NCBI GenBank assembly: GCA_032622095.1
Contig: CP136065.1
Coordinates: forward strand, 37,792,732 to 37,856,731
DNA length: 64,000 bases
Reading direction: 5' to 3'
Origin: Siphonodentalium dalli
Lineage: Eukaryota > Mollusca > Scaphopoda > Gadilida > Siphonodentaliidae
The position numbers were made by a program, and so were the translations under genes. Positions 46,053-58,345 of the stretch are shown here, in pieces (the stretch's first letter is position 1; the number at the start of each line of letters is the position of its first letter). Below the pieces are notes generated by a model that saw nothing but the letters and a program-made list of their open reading frames with translations, made no database searches and was not told the DNA's origin.

Positions 46053-46139
46053 TTCCAATTTTCATCGGAGTAACAGGCGCCATAAGCAAAAACTTGTCTA
46101 ACTGGCTCAAACTAATACCAGCAACACTATCGGTTGGAC

Positions 46140-46545
46140 ACTTCGAATAATCATGATAATAATTAATATCTATATAGCGCTTATCCCCCGTAAGGGGCCC
46201 TAAGCGCTTTACACATTATATAAATACACAACAAATGCACATGCAAAATAATCAATAGATATGTGGAATTATATATAATCGGTTTTTGTTGTTAGTTTTA
46301 TTTGTGTCGGGGTAGCGTCGTCGGAATATATGAGTTTTCAATGACGATCTAAATTCTGTAAGCAAACAGGATTGTCGCATTTCATTTGGTAGAGAGTTCC
46401 AAATGTCAGGACAGGCTACAGAGAAAGCTCTGTCGCCGACGGTCATAATATTGGCACCTTGTGGACAGAGTAAGAGCGGTTCACCTGAACATATATATAA
46501 CTTTATCCCTAGCCAACCTAATATGCTGTGATTAATCACGCTATA
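46140..46545 (-). mobile_element. LINE 3-prime end (L2/CR1-type C-terminus)
   Basis: The minus-strand frame has GDRAFSVACPDIWNSLPNEM and a following FRSSLKTHIF, the well-known C-terminal block W-N-SLP-x2-R-x-S-x3-F-x3-LKTHLF of L2/CR1-type polyproteins. After the stop lies a hairpin-forming tail, AAGCGCTTAGGGCC and ATAAGCGCTATATAGATATT, a 3-prime sequence widespread in marine animals. It is 5-prime truncated at about 46545; only about 95 codons remain. Confidence 0.85.
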
Positions 46546-46559
46546 ATATGTTTTTATGA

Positions 46560-49500
46560 CTTTTTGCCAGAAGTATTTAGTTAAATAAATTTGTTATTGC
46601 TATTTTTCTTTCGTAGTTCAACAAGAAAGTCAAGTAAAATGTCTTATCAGGGAAAAAAAACAAGGTTCTGATTAAATTATAGAGGTCAGACGTTTTGACA
46701 CAAGCTGAAGTCGTGGTGGGAAAGTGTATGGATATGTAAATCCGACTTTTCCCAAAACCAACATCCGTCCATTTGACTGTAATGCATCGGAATGCTTGGT
46801 AGGCCTATGTCACCGCATCAATCGAAAACACTCCTTGTCGAAAATGCTGAGAGGAGCACAATAAATGATGAACCATATATCAAATTTGTGCTCGGCTCCT
46901 GACAATAAAGCGATTTATGTACGAGAAATGCTTACCTTTTATGATTGTATAAGTTATCTGTTGAGATCAAATCACCCAAAATACCCGGCCACAAGATAAT
47001 TTATAGTATCTTCGGATATTATGCACGCACAACTTGTTTTCACATAAGGGTGTGTGGTTTTGAGACACCAAGCCTACGTAGTATTATACGCCAAATCAAT
47101 TTAAGTTTTCTAATTATACTCGAATTTCTCTACTTCAGTTTGAACAATGAAGTACAGAGCAGAATGGAAAGGTTGTTTGGACACAAATCACAAAGAAACT
47201 CCCAAATTTGACAAGCTATGAATGCACATTTATAACACCGTTGTAATCGCGAAGTGAACCAATGCACTGGCTTTCAATAAAATAATTGTTTGTGCATCGG
47301 TGTAGTATATATGAGAATTTAAGATATAAGTGTCGCCTTATATGCATAGACCAAAAATTAACATTAGCTTCACCTTGATATGAAATTTATGCGACTTACA
47401 TGTTCAGTCGCATAAACATGTTTTACTTATATAGTGCAGCGCACGCAACAAATTTCAGAACATTTAGTCTATCAGGACTACAAATAACACCCTGTGTGAA
47501 CTATGCGAAAGATGATTTTGAGATGTTTAGTAGGAACAATTCGGCAAAAATCGCTGTTTCTAGATAATGCGGCAAATTGAGACATAAAAGACATTTTGAG
47601 ACATAAACACGATTGAAATATAAACACGATTTGTTTGCGCTAAGATATTGCAGCCCGCATACTTTACGTTGATCGGTAGCAAATTTTTTGAGATTTATAG
47701 AAAACAAAATTGAAAAAAAGCGTAAATTGTCTCCCCCCCCCCAATCTTAATTGGCGATAATTCAATATTGCTTTGACTTAGGATATCGTATAGTCTAGAA
47801 AACTGCGGAGATATATACCGCATATATATGATCATAACGTGTAACAACTTTAATGTTGTATTATGTACGATTATTTCGTCCCACACCCCAAAATTCAGCA
47901 AAAAGTCACTGCTTTGAATAAATTCGACAGAACGGAATAATAAAAAGATAGGAAGTCGGAACTTTCTGCTGATATAGCAGTCTACAAGCATTTTGCTACT
48001 CTGCGCGTAAAGTGCGCCAATGATACGAAACATGCACACAAAATTTATGCTCGTACAAAAACATACCATTCACACCTCTCCTCACCCCACCCAACAACAC
48101 ATTAAATTACCCTTGCACAAGATGCACAAGAAAATACCATCGCCAACACTTAGATGAACGCTAATCCCCTATTGCGACAAAAGCTCACCACAAGCTGCTG
48201 TTACACACATGCGACCTTTCCCAAACCACCTCATATATACAGTACGCGGATTATATAATTCCCAACGTGTAAGATTAAGACTAAGTCTTCCCTATATGCT
48301 ACTGTTATGTTCCCTTGGAAATAACCAAATTTCTCAAACAAATATTTGGCATTAGTGCGACGCTACAGATCGGCCTGCACATTTATTAACTAAACCCACA
48401 TAAATGTGAACAACAATAATATCAAATAATATTTCATTATTTTTTATTATATTTCGAATTATAGTTCATATCACGTAAAGGCTAAGGGCGTTTGGGCATA
48501 TACAGGCTACATAACATACCTATGTAAGCGAAATATATTTCATGCACGCGAATTATACTATGTGAGATCAACAATAGGAATAAACAACCTTTCATCGGCC
48601 GCTCTGGAAAAACCGGATGCATCTTTTGGTGACCATATATTTCAATATGGCTTCTTTTGTTGGCTCCCGGAAACCTGCATCCGACCGTTTGAAGTGATAA
48701 ATCAACAATTTCTTAATATTGTTCTTTTGAAATTATTATGTTTCATATAAAAATTATTAACATGTTTTTAGGAAAATTAATAGAAACACATAATGGTGTA
48801 TTTTAGTGAAAACTACAATGTGTTTTCTGTGATTTGTAAATCGCAGCCGATCCGCGGGTGTACGTCGACTAGAGTGACAATACATTCCGCACTACATCAC
48901 CACAATCGAGCGAGTGAGTACCACTTCACCGGCCACTCAGGATTGCACAACTCGGCGTGCATGCATTCACATTAACCCATATCGCACCGTAAATATAATA
49001 ATTTCACGCTATGCTGCGTAACGCTAGAAATAATATATCTACATTGAACAAAGTGACACAATTATAGGGAACAGCTGATTCACGTCGCTATAAAACTCTA
49101 CCCATTGAGCATGCGTACGGCGCAACAAAAACACATACTGATGCGTATAAGAAACACACAAATAAACCCGACATCCACGATAACCTGCTATTATCAATGT
49201 GGGGAAACTACTCTTGGCGATTTGGTTCTGTACCGAGTTTCACGAGCATTTTTGAGCGACGATTGCGATTATCTATCGAGCAATCGAGGCATGAACATAA
49301 AAAACAGCATTAGAACAGTGTTTCGTGCGATTCATAGCGCTATCGTGAAATTATAGTCACTGACCATCAGTGTGTGAAAACAAAAGTTAAAAACTAATCC
49401 CGAAATTAACAGAAATTGACTTTTTATTTTCCGATTCCGATTCTCTGCTGAGGGCTCCGAATCTTTACCGAGTGCTCGGTTCTCTGCGAATAACTCGATT

Positions 49501-49700
49501 CTCTGCCTTAGATAAAGTAGTATATGCCGTCCGCATGATTTCTCCCAATATGACTACATAATTAGTTATAAGCCTCATACATGATGAGCGGCGGCCATAT
49601 GCAATGGCATACACCTTTAGAAAAGAGGCACAGGAACCAAGCTGAAGAACCAGTAGTTGGTTATTCGTGCTTCAAACAGAGTTGTAGAATCAAATTAACA
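46560..49700. other. Long stretch without recognised genes
   Basis: The longest frames are 124 codons (minus, 47695-48069), 88 codons (46945-47211) and 83 codons (49105-49356). None has a recognisable motif, and none is supported by a repeat or splice pattern. A poly-C run lies near 47733. The segment 49425-49510 repeats CGATTCTCTGC-like words. Confidence 0.4.
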
Positions 49701-49775
49701 TATCATTACTGCTGTTTTGGTTCTTGAGAATTGAAGAACCAAAAGTGGATAGACGGATTATTTACAACTAAACTG

Positions 49776-50285
49776 CAATCATCGTCGTCGTTTTCCTCGT
49801 CGTCGTCATTATCGCATCATAGCCGTCGTCGTAGTCATCGTAAGCATCTTCGTCGCCATCGAAATCGTCAACGTCGTCATCATCGCTGTCGTCGTCGTCA
49901 TCATCGTCATCATCTCTATCTTCGTCTTAGTCACACTCATCATCGTCTTCGTAGTCATTATCATCGGCGATGTCGTCGCCGTTGTCATCATCATTATTGC
50001 TGTCGTCGTCGAAGTCACCATCATCATCACTGTCGTCATCTAAGTGATCATCATCATCATCATTGTTGTCGTCGTAGTCATTATAATTATCGAGGTTGTC
50101 GTCGTAGTTATCATCATCATCATCATCATCATCGATGCTGTCGTCGTAGTCATCATAATCGCTGTTCATCATCATCATTATCGCTGTCGTCGTTGTCATC
50201 ATAATCATCGTCGTCGTCATCATAATCATCTCCGCTATTGGCAGCATCATCCTAATTATTAAAATCATCACTGTCGTCGTGTAGC
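49776..50285 (+). repeat. Compound trinucleotide repeat (TCA/TCG)
   Basis: About 500 bp made almost wholly of TCG, TCA and CAT triplets in irregular order. All six frames stay open for long distances, giving His/Arg-rich, Ile/Val-rich and Asp/Met/Thr-rich phantom peptides. None is called as a gene. A short extension continues to about 50360. Confidence 0.9.
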
Positions 50286-50417
50286 AACAAGGTCAATATA
50301 ATTATTATATTAGCCATCGATATCGACATCGTCATCATTATATTCATCATTATTATCCATCCCTTAACTAACACCATTTCCGATTGGGCAAAAGCCGCCA
50401 CGTGATAGTCCTGGAAA

Positions 50418-50500
50418 AAGTCATATTGGACTCAAGAAAGTCACATTGGACTCCCGACTGTACAATATGACTTTTCATATTGGACTCCGTGACGTCACGA
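50418..50500. repeat. AGTCATATTGGACTC motif cluster
   Basis: AGTCATATTGGACTC, AGTCACATTGGACTC and CATATTGGACTCC recur, with the inverted GTACAATATGACTTTTC between them. They end at a palindromic GTGACGTCAC, a CRE-like word. Probably the end of a small inverted-repeat element. Confidence 0.5.
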
Positions 50501-50599
50501 ATTAACTCTATTGCGAAATGAATCGGTGAAATTGTGATGCGCGCGCAACATTGATGGATTTTAGTAAACGTTTCACTTCCGGATTGAGTTTTTTCTCAC

Positions 50600-52736
50600 T
50601 TCCGTGTTTACTTTTCTAAATCATGCTTTCTGATGATCAAAATACGGTACAGGCTTTTATAGAGAATTAAGTGCCGACAAATACCAAAAATAACCACAAA
50701 AGTTTTATTTCCAAAATTTGGATAAACATACAGATGGATAATTCTTCTCCGTGATACGAGTAATGTAATCTGTTGTTGAAATGCGCCAAATTGGTGCCTT
50801 TTGGGTGAGAGATATACAATGGTGGCCCTAAAATTTGTATACTCGCCAATTTTCATAAATTACATATATATTCATCTCTATAATGAGTCTAGGTGTGTGG
50901 TTTAATGGTGTCAAAAGTGGCGTCGCTTGAGTCCGACACAGGGACGGGGGGGGGGGGGTCACAAAAAAATAATACAAATATGTTTAGTGCCAATTACAAT
51001 CAAACTAATACACGTTCTTCTCAAATGATACAATGAATCAAATATTTGCGAATATATGTCTGTGTTCTATATATAACTTTAAGGGCACAATCGAGATGGC
51101 ACCTAGGCGGTCTAACAGGGGTAACTTTTACGAGTAAGATAATGGTGCGGGTTCAAATTTTCTAAAGTGACGTTGTTGGTGTCAGGGGAAGGGCTATTTT
51201 TATCACAGATTTCGATCAAATTGATATATTATTCTTCTCCGTGATACGAGGAATATAAACGTGTGATTTAAAAACGCGAAATTTGTGCCGTTTTGGGTGA
51301 GAGATGGGGGGGGGGGGGTAATAACTATGATAAGAAATTTGTTTAGTTGCCGATTACCACCAAACTTATATATAATCATCTCCATTATATAACGCATGCA
51401 TTAGTCTAATAGACGTGGTTTAAATATAACAAAAGTGGCGCGGTTCAAGTCCTGGATGAGGGGAGTTGCACCAAAGTTGATACAAATATATTTAGCACTG
51501 ATTCCACCAAATTCATGCAAGTTCTTCTCTAATGATATGATGAATTAAATCACCTTTGGGGTCGTTTGGGTCATGGATGGCGAGAGGAGATTCACTAGCA
51601 TTTATAAGATTGTTCAATTCGCCAATATCCAACAAAGTTATATATAGTCATCTCCCAGGCCATCTCCATGTCGTTCTAAGGAGTTTTTGGCATTCCAATT
51701 TCACAATCTCGACAAATGGTGACCGAATTAAGTCACTTGAACAATTATATCTTCTCAACTGTCATATTTATATGGGGATGGAAATCAGGGCATTCATATA
51801 ATGATCTAGCAACACGGATACATAGAAGAAAGCATTAAAAGTATATTTATATCAATCTATTTAAGAGATACATATATTCATTCAAACTGAGGGACCTTGA
51901 ATCGTCAGATGATTGCATATTAGAATGGTTCATGTATATATTATAACACGATTGAGTCTGTCGCATTCAATATAGTTTCCACAAAAAAAGTTACAATTGC
52001 CAAGAGATATGGAAATAAAGAGCAGGCCAGTTCAAAAATAGTGGTCACAGTGTGCAGTCAAATGTGTTATTTCTGAGATAAAGGAAAACGCAGTCCGTAG
52101 CACATTACTTTTCAGGATCCTCCAATATTGACATCTGACAAGGGTATATCTGCCCAATACAGAGGATTTCTTTCATTTTTTAGAACAGACTCATCGCCTA
52201 ACATAAACAACTCAAAATCTCGCTGTGTCGGGCACATGTAGCTGCTATACTTGCACAACATCAATTCTTTTAAACTGAAAATGATTAGCCAGTATATAGC
52301 ACCAGAACATATGAGCACCTGGACATATCTTTAAGATGTATCTTCATGAAGATATGATAAACTAGATTGATTGATTGATTGATACATCTCTATGTAAAAC
52401 ACAATTGTCGTCTTTTATTTTTTCGAACTAATGTGTTTATGATATTCATGTTTCATGCTATAACGTCTGAAGTATACGCAGTTGTAAATAAATAAATACT
52501 TCTTTATTGGTGGGACGGATTAAACGCGATAAACAAAATGATAATCGCTCCGACCTGATAATGTGAGCCACTACTTATATTCCATGTGTAAGAATCATGT
52601 TTTGTGGTGCCATTTGGATATACAATTTATGAGAATACGTGTAACACTTTGAGAGCAAGAGAATCTCTATTCAACCAAATATCCACAGAGGGTTTCACAT
52701 CACTTTAACCTGGGCAACGCCGGGTAACCCTGCTAG
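50600..52736 (+). mobile_element. Helitron-like repeat, copy 2
   Basis: GCCGATTACCACCAAACTTA-type units recur at about 50849, 50982, 51206, 51347 and 51500, as in copy 1 at 13990-17300. The tail 51840-52660 matches 16000-17200. The 3-prime end reads CCTGGGCAACGCCGGGTAAC CCTG-CTAG (52733-52736), a hairpin plus CTAG as in Helitrons and close to the end of the element at 36425. The 5-prime end was not located; the unit near 51190-51320 contains a poly-G run. Confidence 0.75.
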
Positions 52737-52737
52737 T

Positions 52738-53990
52738 AGCTAATATAAATAAGAAAATCAGAAATAGTGTTAAGAATATTTTATAATTTTTGAAACAATT
52801 AAGGCATATAGACCCCCGTTTTGACTAAAATTCTTTCTCAAAATAGTCTGTAATTTCTTACTGAAATTTGGTACACGTGAATACGTGATTAACGTGAAAC
52901 AAAATCATCACTCAGTTCACTCAGTTCAAATGTATAACTTCACTTTCTATACTTATATGACATTACAAATCTTCAAAATGTCACCTTTTCAGGTAACAAG
53001 AACTTCTGCAAACTAAAAACGTTTTGCACGTTATATAAATTATATTATCCAAATCACACGCATGAGATATTGCTATTCTGGTTCTATGATAGTCAGTAAC
53101 GATGACCAGGCAAGGTATACTCCATGTCTGTTTAGTACACCACGTGTGTGAGATTCTTGATTGCATAGCACCGAAAGATCATACGGGTGCGATTTATAAA
53201 ATTAATTGTTCTATGAACCCAAGGTACATATTATATTTATGCGTATTTGTTATCTCTTTTCTTTCATGTATCGTGCACGTTTTTGTTTGGCTTTTTTACT
53301 CTTTATTTATTTATTGTCGTGCTCTTTGTTTTTGCTTCACATGTATTTTTTTCCCTCACTTTTATTTATTTATATTTTTCTCGAGTATAATATTTTCACA
53401 CATTATATTTAGAGACATATTATATGTATATCGAGAGAGAGATAGAGAGAGAAAGAGAGTATGTACGTGTCCTTATGATTGTGGTGTTCGTCTCTTGCTC
53501 TTCATTGTTCACAAAACATATTCTCTCCCAAAAAGGAGGTAATAAAGAATATCTTAATATTTTCATTTAGAATGACAACCACCCATAAAAATTGTCTGTA
53601 TTTCAGAATGGTCATGTCATGCCCATTGATCAATGACAAATTGGGCTGGGTTGAGTTCTAGGTCATGGTTCATAGCCAAATCCAAGCAGATATCATATAT
53701 GTTAACACCACGTGTGCCATATATAAATTGCCAGTGTTTTAACCAGTCAAGAGAATTATTATTCCCAGTATTTTCTAAAACCGAATATAGTTTGAGAAAA
53801 TTGAAAATGCTTCTAACAAATTCGAGACCATCAGTTATGAAACAATCTGTAAGATGGTCAGATGTAGCTTATCAACCGCTACCTGTTCTCATGTTGAAAG
53901 AGGAACAGGTATCAACCGCCTGTCAGGAGGCAGCCTGATAAATCTTCCATAATCCATACACTCCTTATGCTTCATTGCCAAATCCCCTGT
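52738..53990. other. No recognised gene
   Basis: A (GA)n run lies at about 53430-53458. Low-complexity frames rich in Phe, Leu and Ile at 53102-53542 reflect T-rich sequence. The frame at 53633-53938 (101 codons) has no known motif. Confidence 0.4.
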
Positions 53991-54119
53991 CACGTCCTGG
54001 GGTCAATACTATGAAACTTTTTCTTTGTAAGAATCTACAATTGTTTGTAAGAAATAACAATTTATCATTCCGCCAATACTATGAACCTACGATTACAAAC
54101 ATAAATCACAAATAGTACG

Positions 54120-54810
54120 TGTTCTTTGTATTTACAAATATCTCCAATCACAAAGAATGTTCGAGTACTATGAAACATAATTTTTCAGTTTTCGCACCCT
54201 TAACACGGATAATATATATATCTATGATACGCAGGGACGTGGCGACAAGGGGTCGATTCACCCCCTCGGGACAATATTTTGTCAGCTGGAAATTTCAAGT
54301 ACAACCCACAGGGACGTCGCGACAAGGGGGTTGGGTTATGTTTCTCGCTCCAAACATTTTATCAACACGTTCAACAGCTGGAAATTTGATACCTGAAACA
54401 ACATGAATTGGAAATTTTACAACAACAATAGGTTGAACTTGTTCTGTTATTTTGTTTTTTCCAACAATTTATTAGGGGGTATGTTTTGTTTTAGACCAAC
54501 ATTTGCATATTTACCTCCTTTGGTCAAAAGTTTGGATTGAAATGGCCTATATTTAGAAATTGTCAAACCTTATGGGGTGTCAGCTTGGATGTGATGTAGC
54601 AGTATGTGTTCCTTGTAACTACTGAAATTACCCAATTTATTGGAAGTTACAACATTAAGAACTTGTCTAGAATGTCTATATAGGGTGTCAAACATAAATT
54701 GTCGATTTTCACATCCTTAAACCAGAGCATATAACCATCTGATTCGCAGGGATGTAGCCCCCTTATGAAAATGTGTTATCAATGGAAATCTCATAAACAG
54801 GGACATGGCG
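54120..54810 (+). repeat. Direct repeats with CAGGGACGTGGCGAC
   Basis: A TTTTC(A/G)CA(C/T)CCTTAA word followed by CGCAGGGACGTGG occurs at about 54185-54245 and again at about 54707-54760. Further CAGGGACGT(C/G)GCGACA words lie at 54309 and 54797. Spacing of the main pair is about 505-520 bp. No coding role is apparent. Confidence 0.55.
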
Positions 54811-55329
54811 ATAGTGGTCTTGGGAACACGATGCCTGGCACATTACAGCTGTTCAGAATAGGATGGGGCGAGTAGCCGCCAAATCGTATGAGTCACAACA
54901 TCTCTGACAAAAGTTAGTGATTAATACAAATAGTGAGTGATACTTGCGGATTATAGCCAACATTAGCATGTAACATGTACTTACCATAATCAATGATATA
55001 TCCAAGAATGGATAACAATGACGCGTGTTCCCAATGTGAGTATGATTTTTCGCTCAAGAATGCATTGCGGATTATCCTTTGAGTTTCAATCGTCGACGCG
55101 AATGCATTTGGTCACGGTAACGGACACGAATACGAAGATGCAAGCACATTTTTCATAAATGACTAGAGCATAAATGCAGTGACGTGGCAAGATGCTCTTT
55201 TTTTTTTCTCGAAACGTCGATATCCAACTGTATCCCCACCCCTCAATTATAAACAATTATAAAATTGTTTACCCCGGTTGGCTTCTGATTTTCAAGCTGT
55301 AACAGTAAGTTGTGCACCCCCGCCCCTTG

Positions 55330-55612
55330 GATTGGACATATTGACTAAATATGACTAACTTAGTGTTAGTCACAAACGTTTTGAGTAACTTTGGTCAATT
55401 ATTGGAATTATTTGCACATAATTCAGCAACTTTAATTTACGCCTTCCAATTGACTAAGAAAAGTCCCCATTCCTTAGTCGTTTTGACTAACATCACCCTA
55501 TTAATTTTGATTAATGTTATGCCTCAGTCATGTTGGCTGAACTAAGTCAGTCATCCTGAGGAAAAACGTTTGACTAACATATGTTAGTCATATTGACTAA
55601 GTTTTGTTATCA
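55330..55612. mobile_element. MITE-like element rich in TTAGTCA words
   Basis: ATTGACTAAATATGACTAAC at the left and GTTAGTCATATTGACTAAG at the right form an inverted repeat. TGACTAA or TTAGTCA recurs at least eight times within 280 bp. No target duplication was resolved. Confidence 0.55.
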
Positions 55613-55804
55613 GCGTAGAAAAATTAAAATACTTTCCTCTTGATATACGATTCCATCGTTATGTGGAATTTATAGGCATTGTTTTGTTCAAAGGGTGCAT
55701 ATGGAAATTATAGGATGGACAACCCGTCGCCAAACTGAGCCCATATAGCCACGTCCCTATCTAGATATATTATAAGATATCGGAGCAGTTTGATATTATA
55801 AAAT

Positions 55805-56110
55805 GACACTCCTTTTGGTTTGGTATGGTTTATTAGGGTTTATCAACGTTCTAGCCGCTATGCCACACACGACGTTGTCAATTTTACGGGTGGAGGAAAG
55901 ACCACCCAGAGGCTCGATTTCACCGAGAAATCGTCCCACTGCGTGTAGAAACCACCGACCCCCGGAAAGCAACTGACAAACTTGCCCAGATACACGATTC
56001 CGGTCACCCTCCATATGACGGGGTTAGAACCAGCTTCGTCAGCGATGGACGCCATGTAACAGTGTAGTGCACCTGTCATTCTACCGACTGGCACTCTACC
56101 GCACCACTCC
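55805..56110 (-). mobile_element. tRNA-derived SINE
   Basis: On the minus strand a box-A-like GCCAGTCGGTAGA (about 56080-56092) is followed 40-45 nt later by a box B, GGTTCTAACCCC (about 56029-56040), the internal promoter pair of RNA polymerase III. A conserved-looking body follows with GGTGGTTTCTACACGC and TCTTTCCTCCACCCG, ending in AACCCTAATAAACC and an A/C-rich tail. This layout is that of molluscan SINEs. Only one copy is in the window, so the family cannot be named. Confidence 0.65.
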
Positions 56111-56893
56111 TATAACCGAGACCATTAGCACGTCCCTGCTTCGATACACCCCTCCCGATAAAATGGAGCCACGTTACTGCCTCGATGTGTTATGATAAGA
56201 GTAGCGGATCAGTTTGAAATAATAGGATGGTCACAATATATATAATGCTATACCATCAAAATATAATATTTTATTTTCACAAACTGAATGATTGTAAATT
56301 TGTAAAAACAATGATACCAAAATGTTTGTAGTACTCGGTATTACACTGACTTGTACTTACATACACACACTACAAACGAACCGTTTAATTGTTAACTTGC
56401 GCAGACAAGTGGTCATCAACTTAGCAATCCGTGAACCGATTGGATAGCTCTGATAAGCGTTCACCTCTCAACTTATGATTGGTTATTTCTTTTGTAACTT
56501 TGGCCCGCCGTGATTCAATATATTGTTAATCACTCACAGGCAAAAGTTTGTCCGTAAGCAATCTACAATAATCAACAGTAGATCTTTGTGAAATTTGCGA
56601 GATTTTGTTAGCTCATCGTTTCATAGTACCGGCGTTCTCACTAATCACAATATGATAGCACGCATTGTATCTTCCCCATATAAATTGTTGTCAGTTATTT
56701 TAGCTCTATATACATGTCCGTCTAATTTGAACTGGTATTCAGATAACACTGATAACATGTGCATGGGAGCAGAGTGGGGAGTTATTTTTTTCTAAGTTTT
56801 ACAGCTGCCTTTTAGGGGTTTCACCTCTCGCCCAGTCTAAGGTATTACAATAATACGGCTAAATTTTCCCTGTACTATGAAACCACTGTGATA
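56111..56893. other. Unassigned sequence
   Basis: ACTATGAAAC-type words shared with 54013-54175 occur near 56625 and 56876. No gene was recognised. Confidence 0.4.
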
Positions 56894-56897
56894 GTTA

Positions 56898-57491
56898 AAG
56901 GGGTACTGTACGCCATTTTCAATAAATTCCCGGTGATAACAACGATCTATTATCGATACTATATAGAAATATAAGTAATTTGAGTCGAAGATGTATTCTG
57001 TAAACGCTCAGGTTAATAGGCTATCTTAAAATTTAATAATTTAAAAGTTAATAATTTAATATAAATTGATTTTATGGCTCCAGCCATAAAATGGCGTCTC
57101 TTAAAATTGGAATTTCCGTGTACAAAACGTAATCAAATTATAATTGAGGGATACTGGATTAATAAAACAATTGCACACACGATCGTTTGAAACATTATGC
57201 TTATACGGGGAGAAAACCCAAGCCACTCATTGACTAGTGACCATACACTAACTTAAATGAGTATATGGGACTGCTAAGCATATAATATAATGTTTATTTG
57301 ATTCATTTGGTTGAAAACTGTACAAAAATTACTCGACAACGACAATTTGTATTTTTGCATTCCGGTAAATTTGCCATCCGTAACAATACTTCGTACTCAA
57401 CAGACTTTCAAAAAATGGAAAAGTTGTTACCTTATTCTCCGACTCGGGGATTATAGAAACCAACAACAACATCTTGGGTACAGTACCCCTT
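56898..57491. mobile_element. TTAA-flanked MITE, about 594 bp
   Basis: GTTAAAGGGGTACTGTAC and GTACAGTACCCCTTTAAC are perfect inverted repeats at the ends. They can be read as TTAA duplications enclosing AGGGGTACTGTAC and its complement, as in piggyBac-type elements. The interior is AT-rich and non-coding, with a palindromic TGGCTCCAGCCA. Confidence 0.8.
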
Positions 57492-57599
57492 TAACACAAA
57501 TTTGTAATTACAAATTAATAAATACAATTTGTATTTACAGGTATAAAATTGTTCATAGTATTGACCCCTGATAACACATACATCACTCAGTTCAAATGT

Positions 57600-58345
57600 A
57601 TAACATACAACAGAGAACCCTGAAATCTTGGTGAACGAGTACGAAAAAGACATAGGAGTAAACATCGACAGGAAACTAAAGTTCGACATACATGTAAATT
57701 CAGTATGCAACAAAGCTTATCAAATGCTCGGAGTAATCAAAAGAACATTCACGTGCTTGGATATTTCAACATTTTATTCTTTATACACCACAATGGTGAG
57801 ACCAGTTTTGGAATACTGCAACATTTCTTGGAGCCCACATTTGAAAATTCAGAGTATTGCACTTGAGAAGGTTCAGCGAAGGCGACTAAATTGGTCACAG
57901 AAATACAGCACCTTAACTACCGAGATCCTCTCATAAAATTCAACTTAATGTCAATGAAATATAGACGATTTAGGGGCGATCTTATCGAGGTTTATAAATA
58001 CCTGAATGGAATGTATAACACGGACCCATGTAATTACTTTGTATTCGCTGACTACACAAGGACCAGAGGACATAAACTAAAATTACAAGAGACAAAATAC
58101 AAAAAGGATATCCGGGAATATTTTTTCACAAATCGTGTAATTTCTCATTGGAACAGTTTACCTGATTTCGTAGTCGAAAGTGGGTCATTGGAAGATTTCA
58201 AGAAAGGCATAGACTCATATTGCTATGCCCGTAAATACAGCCATGATTTTGAAGACCAGTGACATTTAATTTCATTTCTGATGTATGATATTTAACTGAT
58301 CCGGGACAAAGAGCCAGAGGCTCGTTCTGGTTATATTTGATATTG
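57600..58345 (+). mobile_element. LINE 3-prime part (Jockey/CR1-like RT end), pseudogene
   Basis: In one frame: EKDIGVNIDRKLKFDIHVNS, then MLGVIKRTF and LYTTMVRPVLEYCNISWSP. A frameshift at about 57885 leads to a second frame with LNYRDPLIKFNLMSMKYRRF, VISHWNSLPDFVVES and LEDFKKGID, stopping at 58261. These are the standard blocks after the RT catalytic site. After the stop there is a non-coding tail and a (TTTGATATTGATA)n-type 3-prime repeat at about 58336. It is truncated upstream at about 57600, so the YADD motif is absent. Confidence 0.85.

Noticed and set aside
47695-48069. 124-codon minus-strand frame
   Set aside because: It has no recognisable motif, no splice or promoter context, and AT-driven composition.
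49731-50271. His/Arg-rich, Ile/Val-rich and Asp/Met-rich frames
   Set aside because: All derive from TCA/TCG triplet repeats, open in every frame.
53102-53542. 146-codon Phe/Leu-rich frame resembling a membrane protein
   Set aside because: The hydrophobic character comes from T-rich low-complexity DNA, and it runs into a (GA)n repeat.
55330-55612. AP-1 site cluster
   Set aside because: The repeated word is TGACTAA/TTAGTCA, not the AP-1 consensus TGA(G/C)TCA. It is better explained as an inverted-repeat element.
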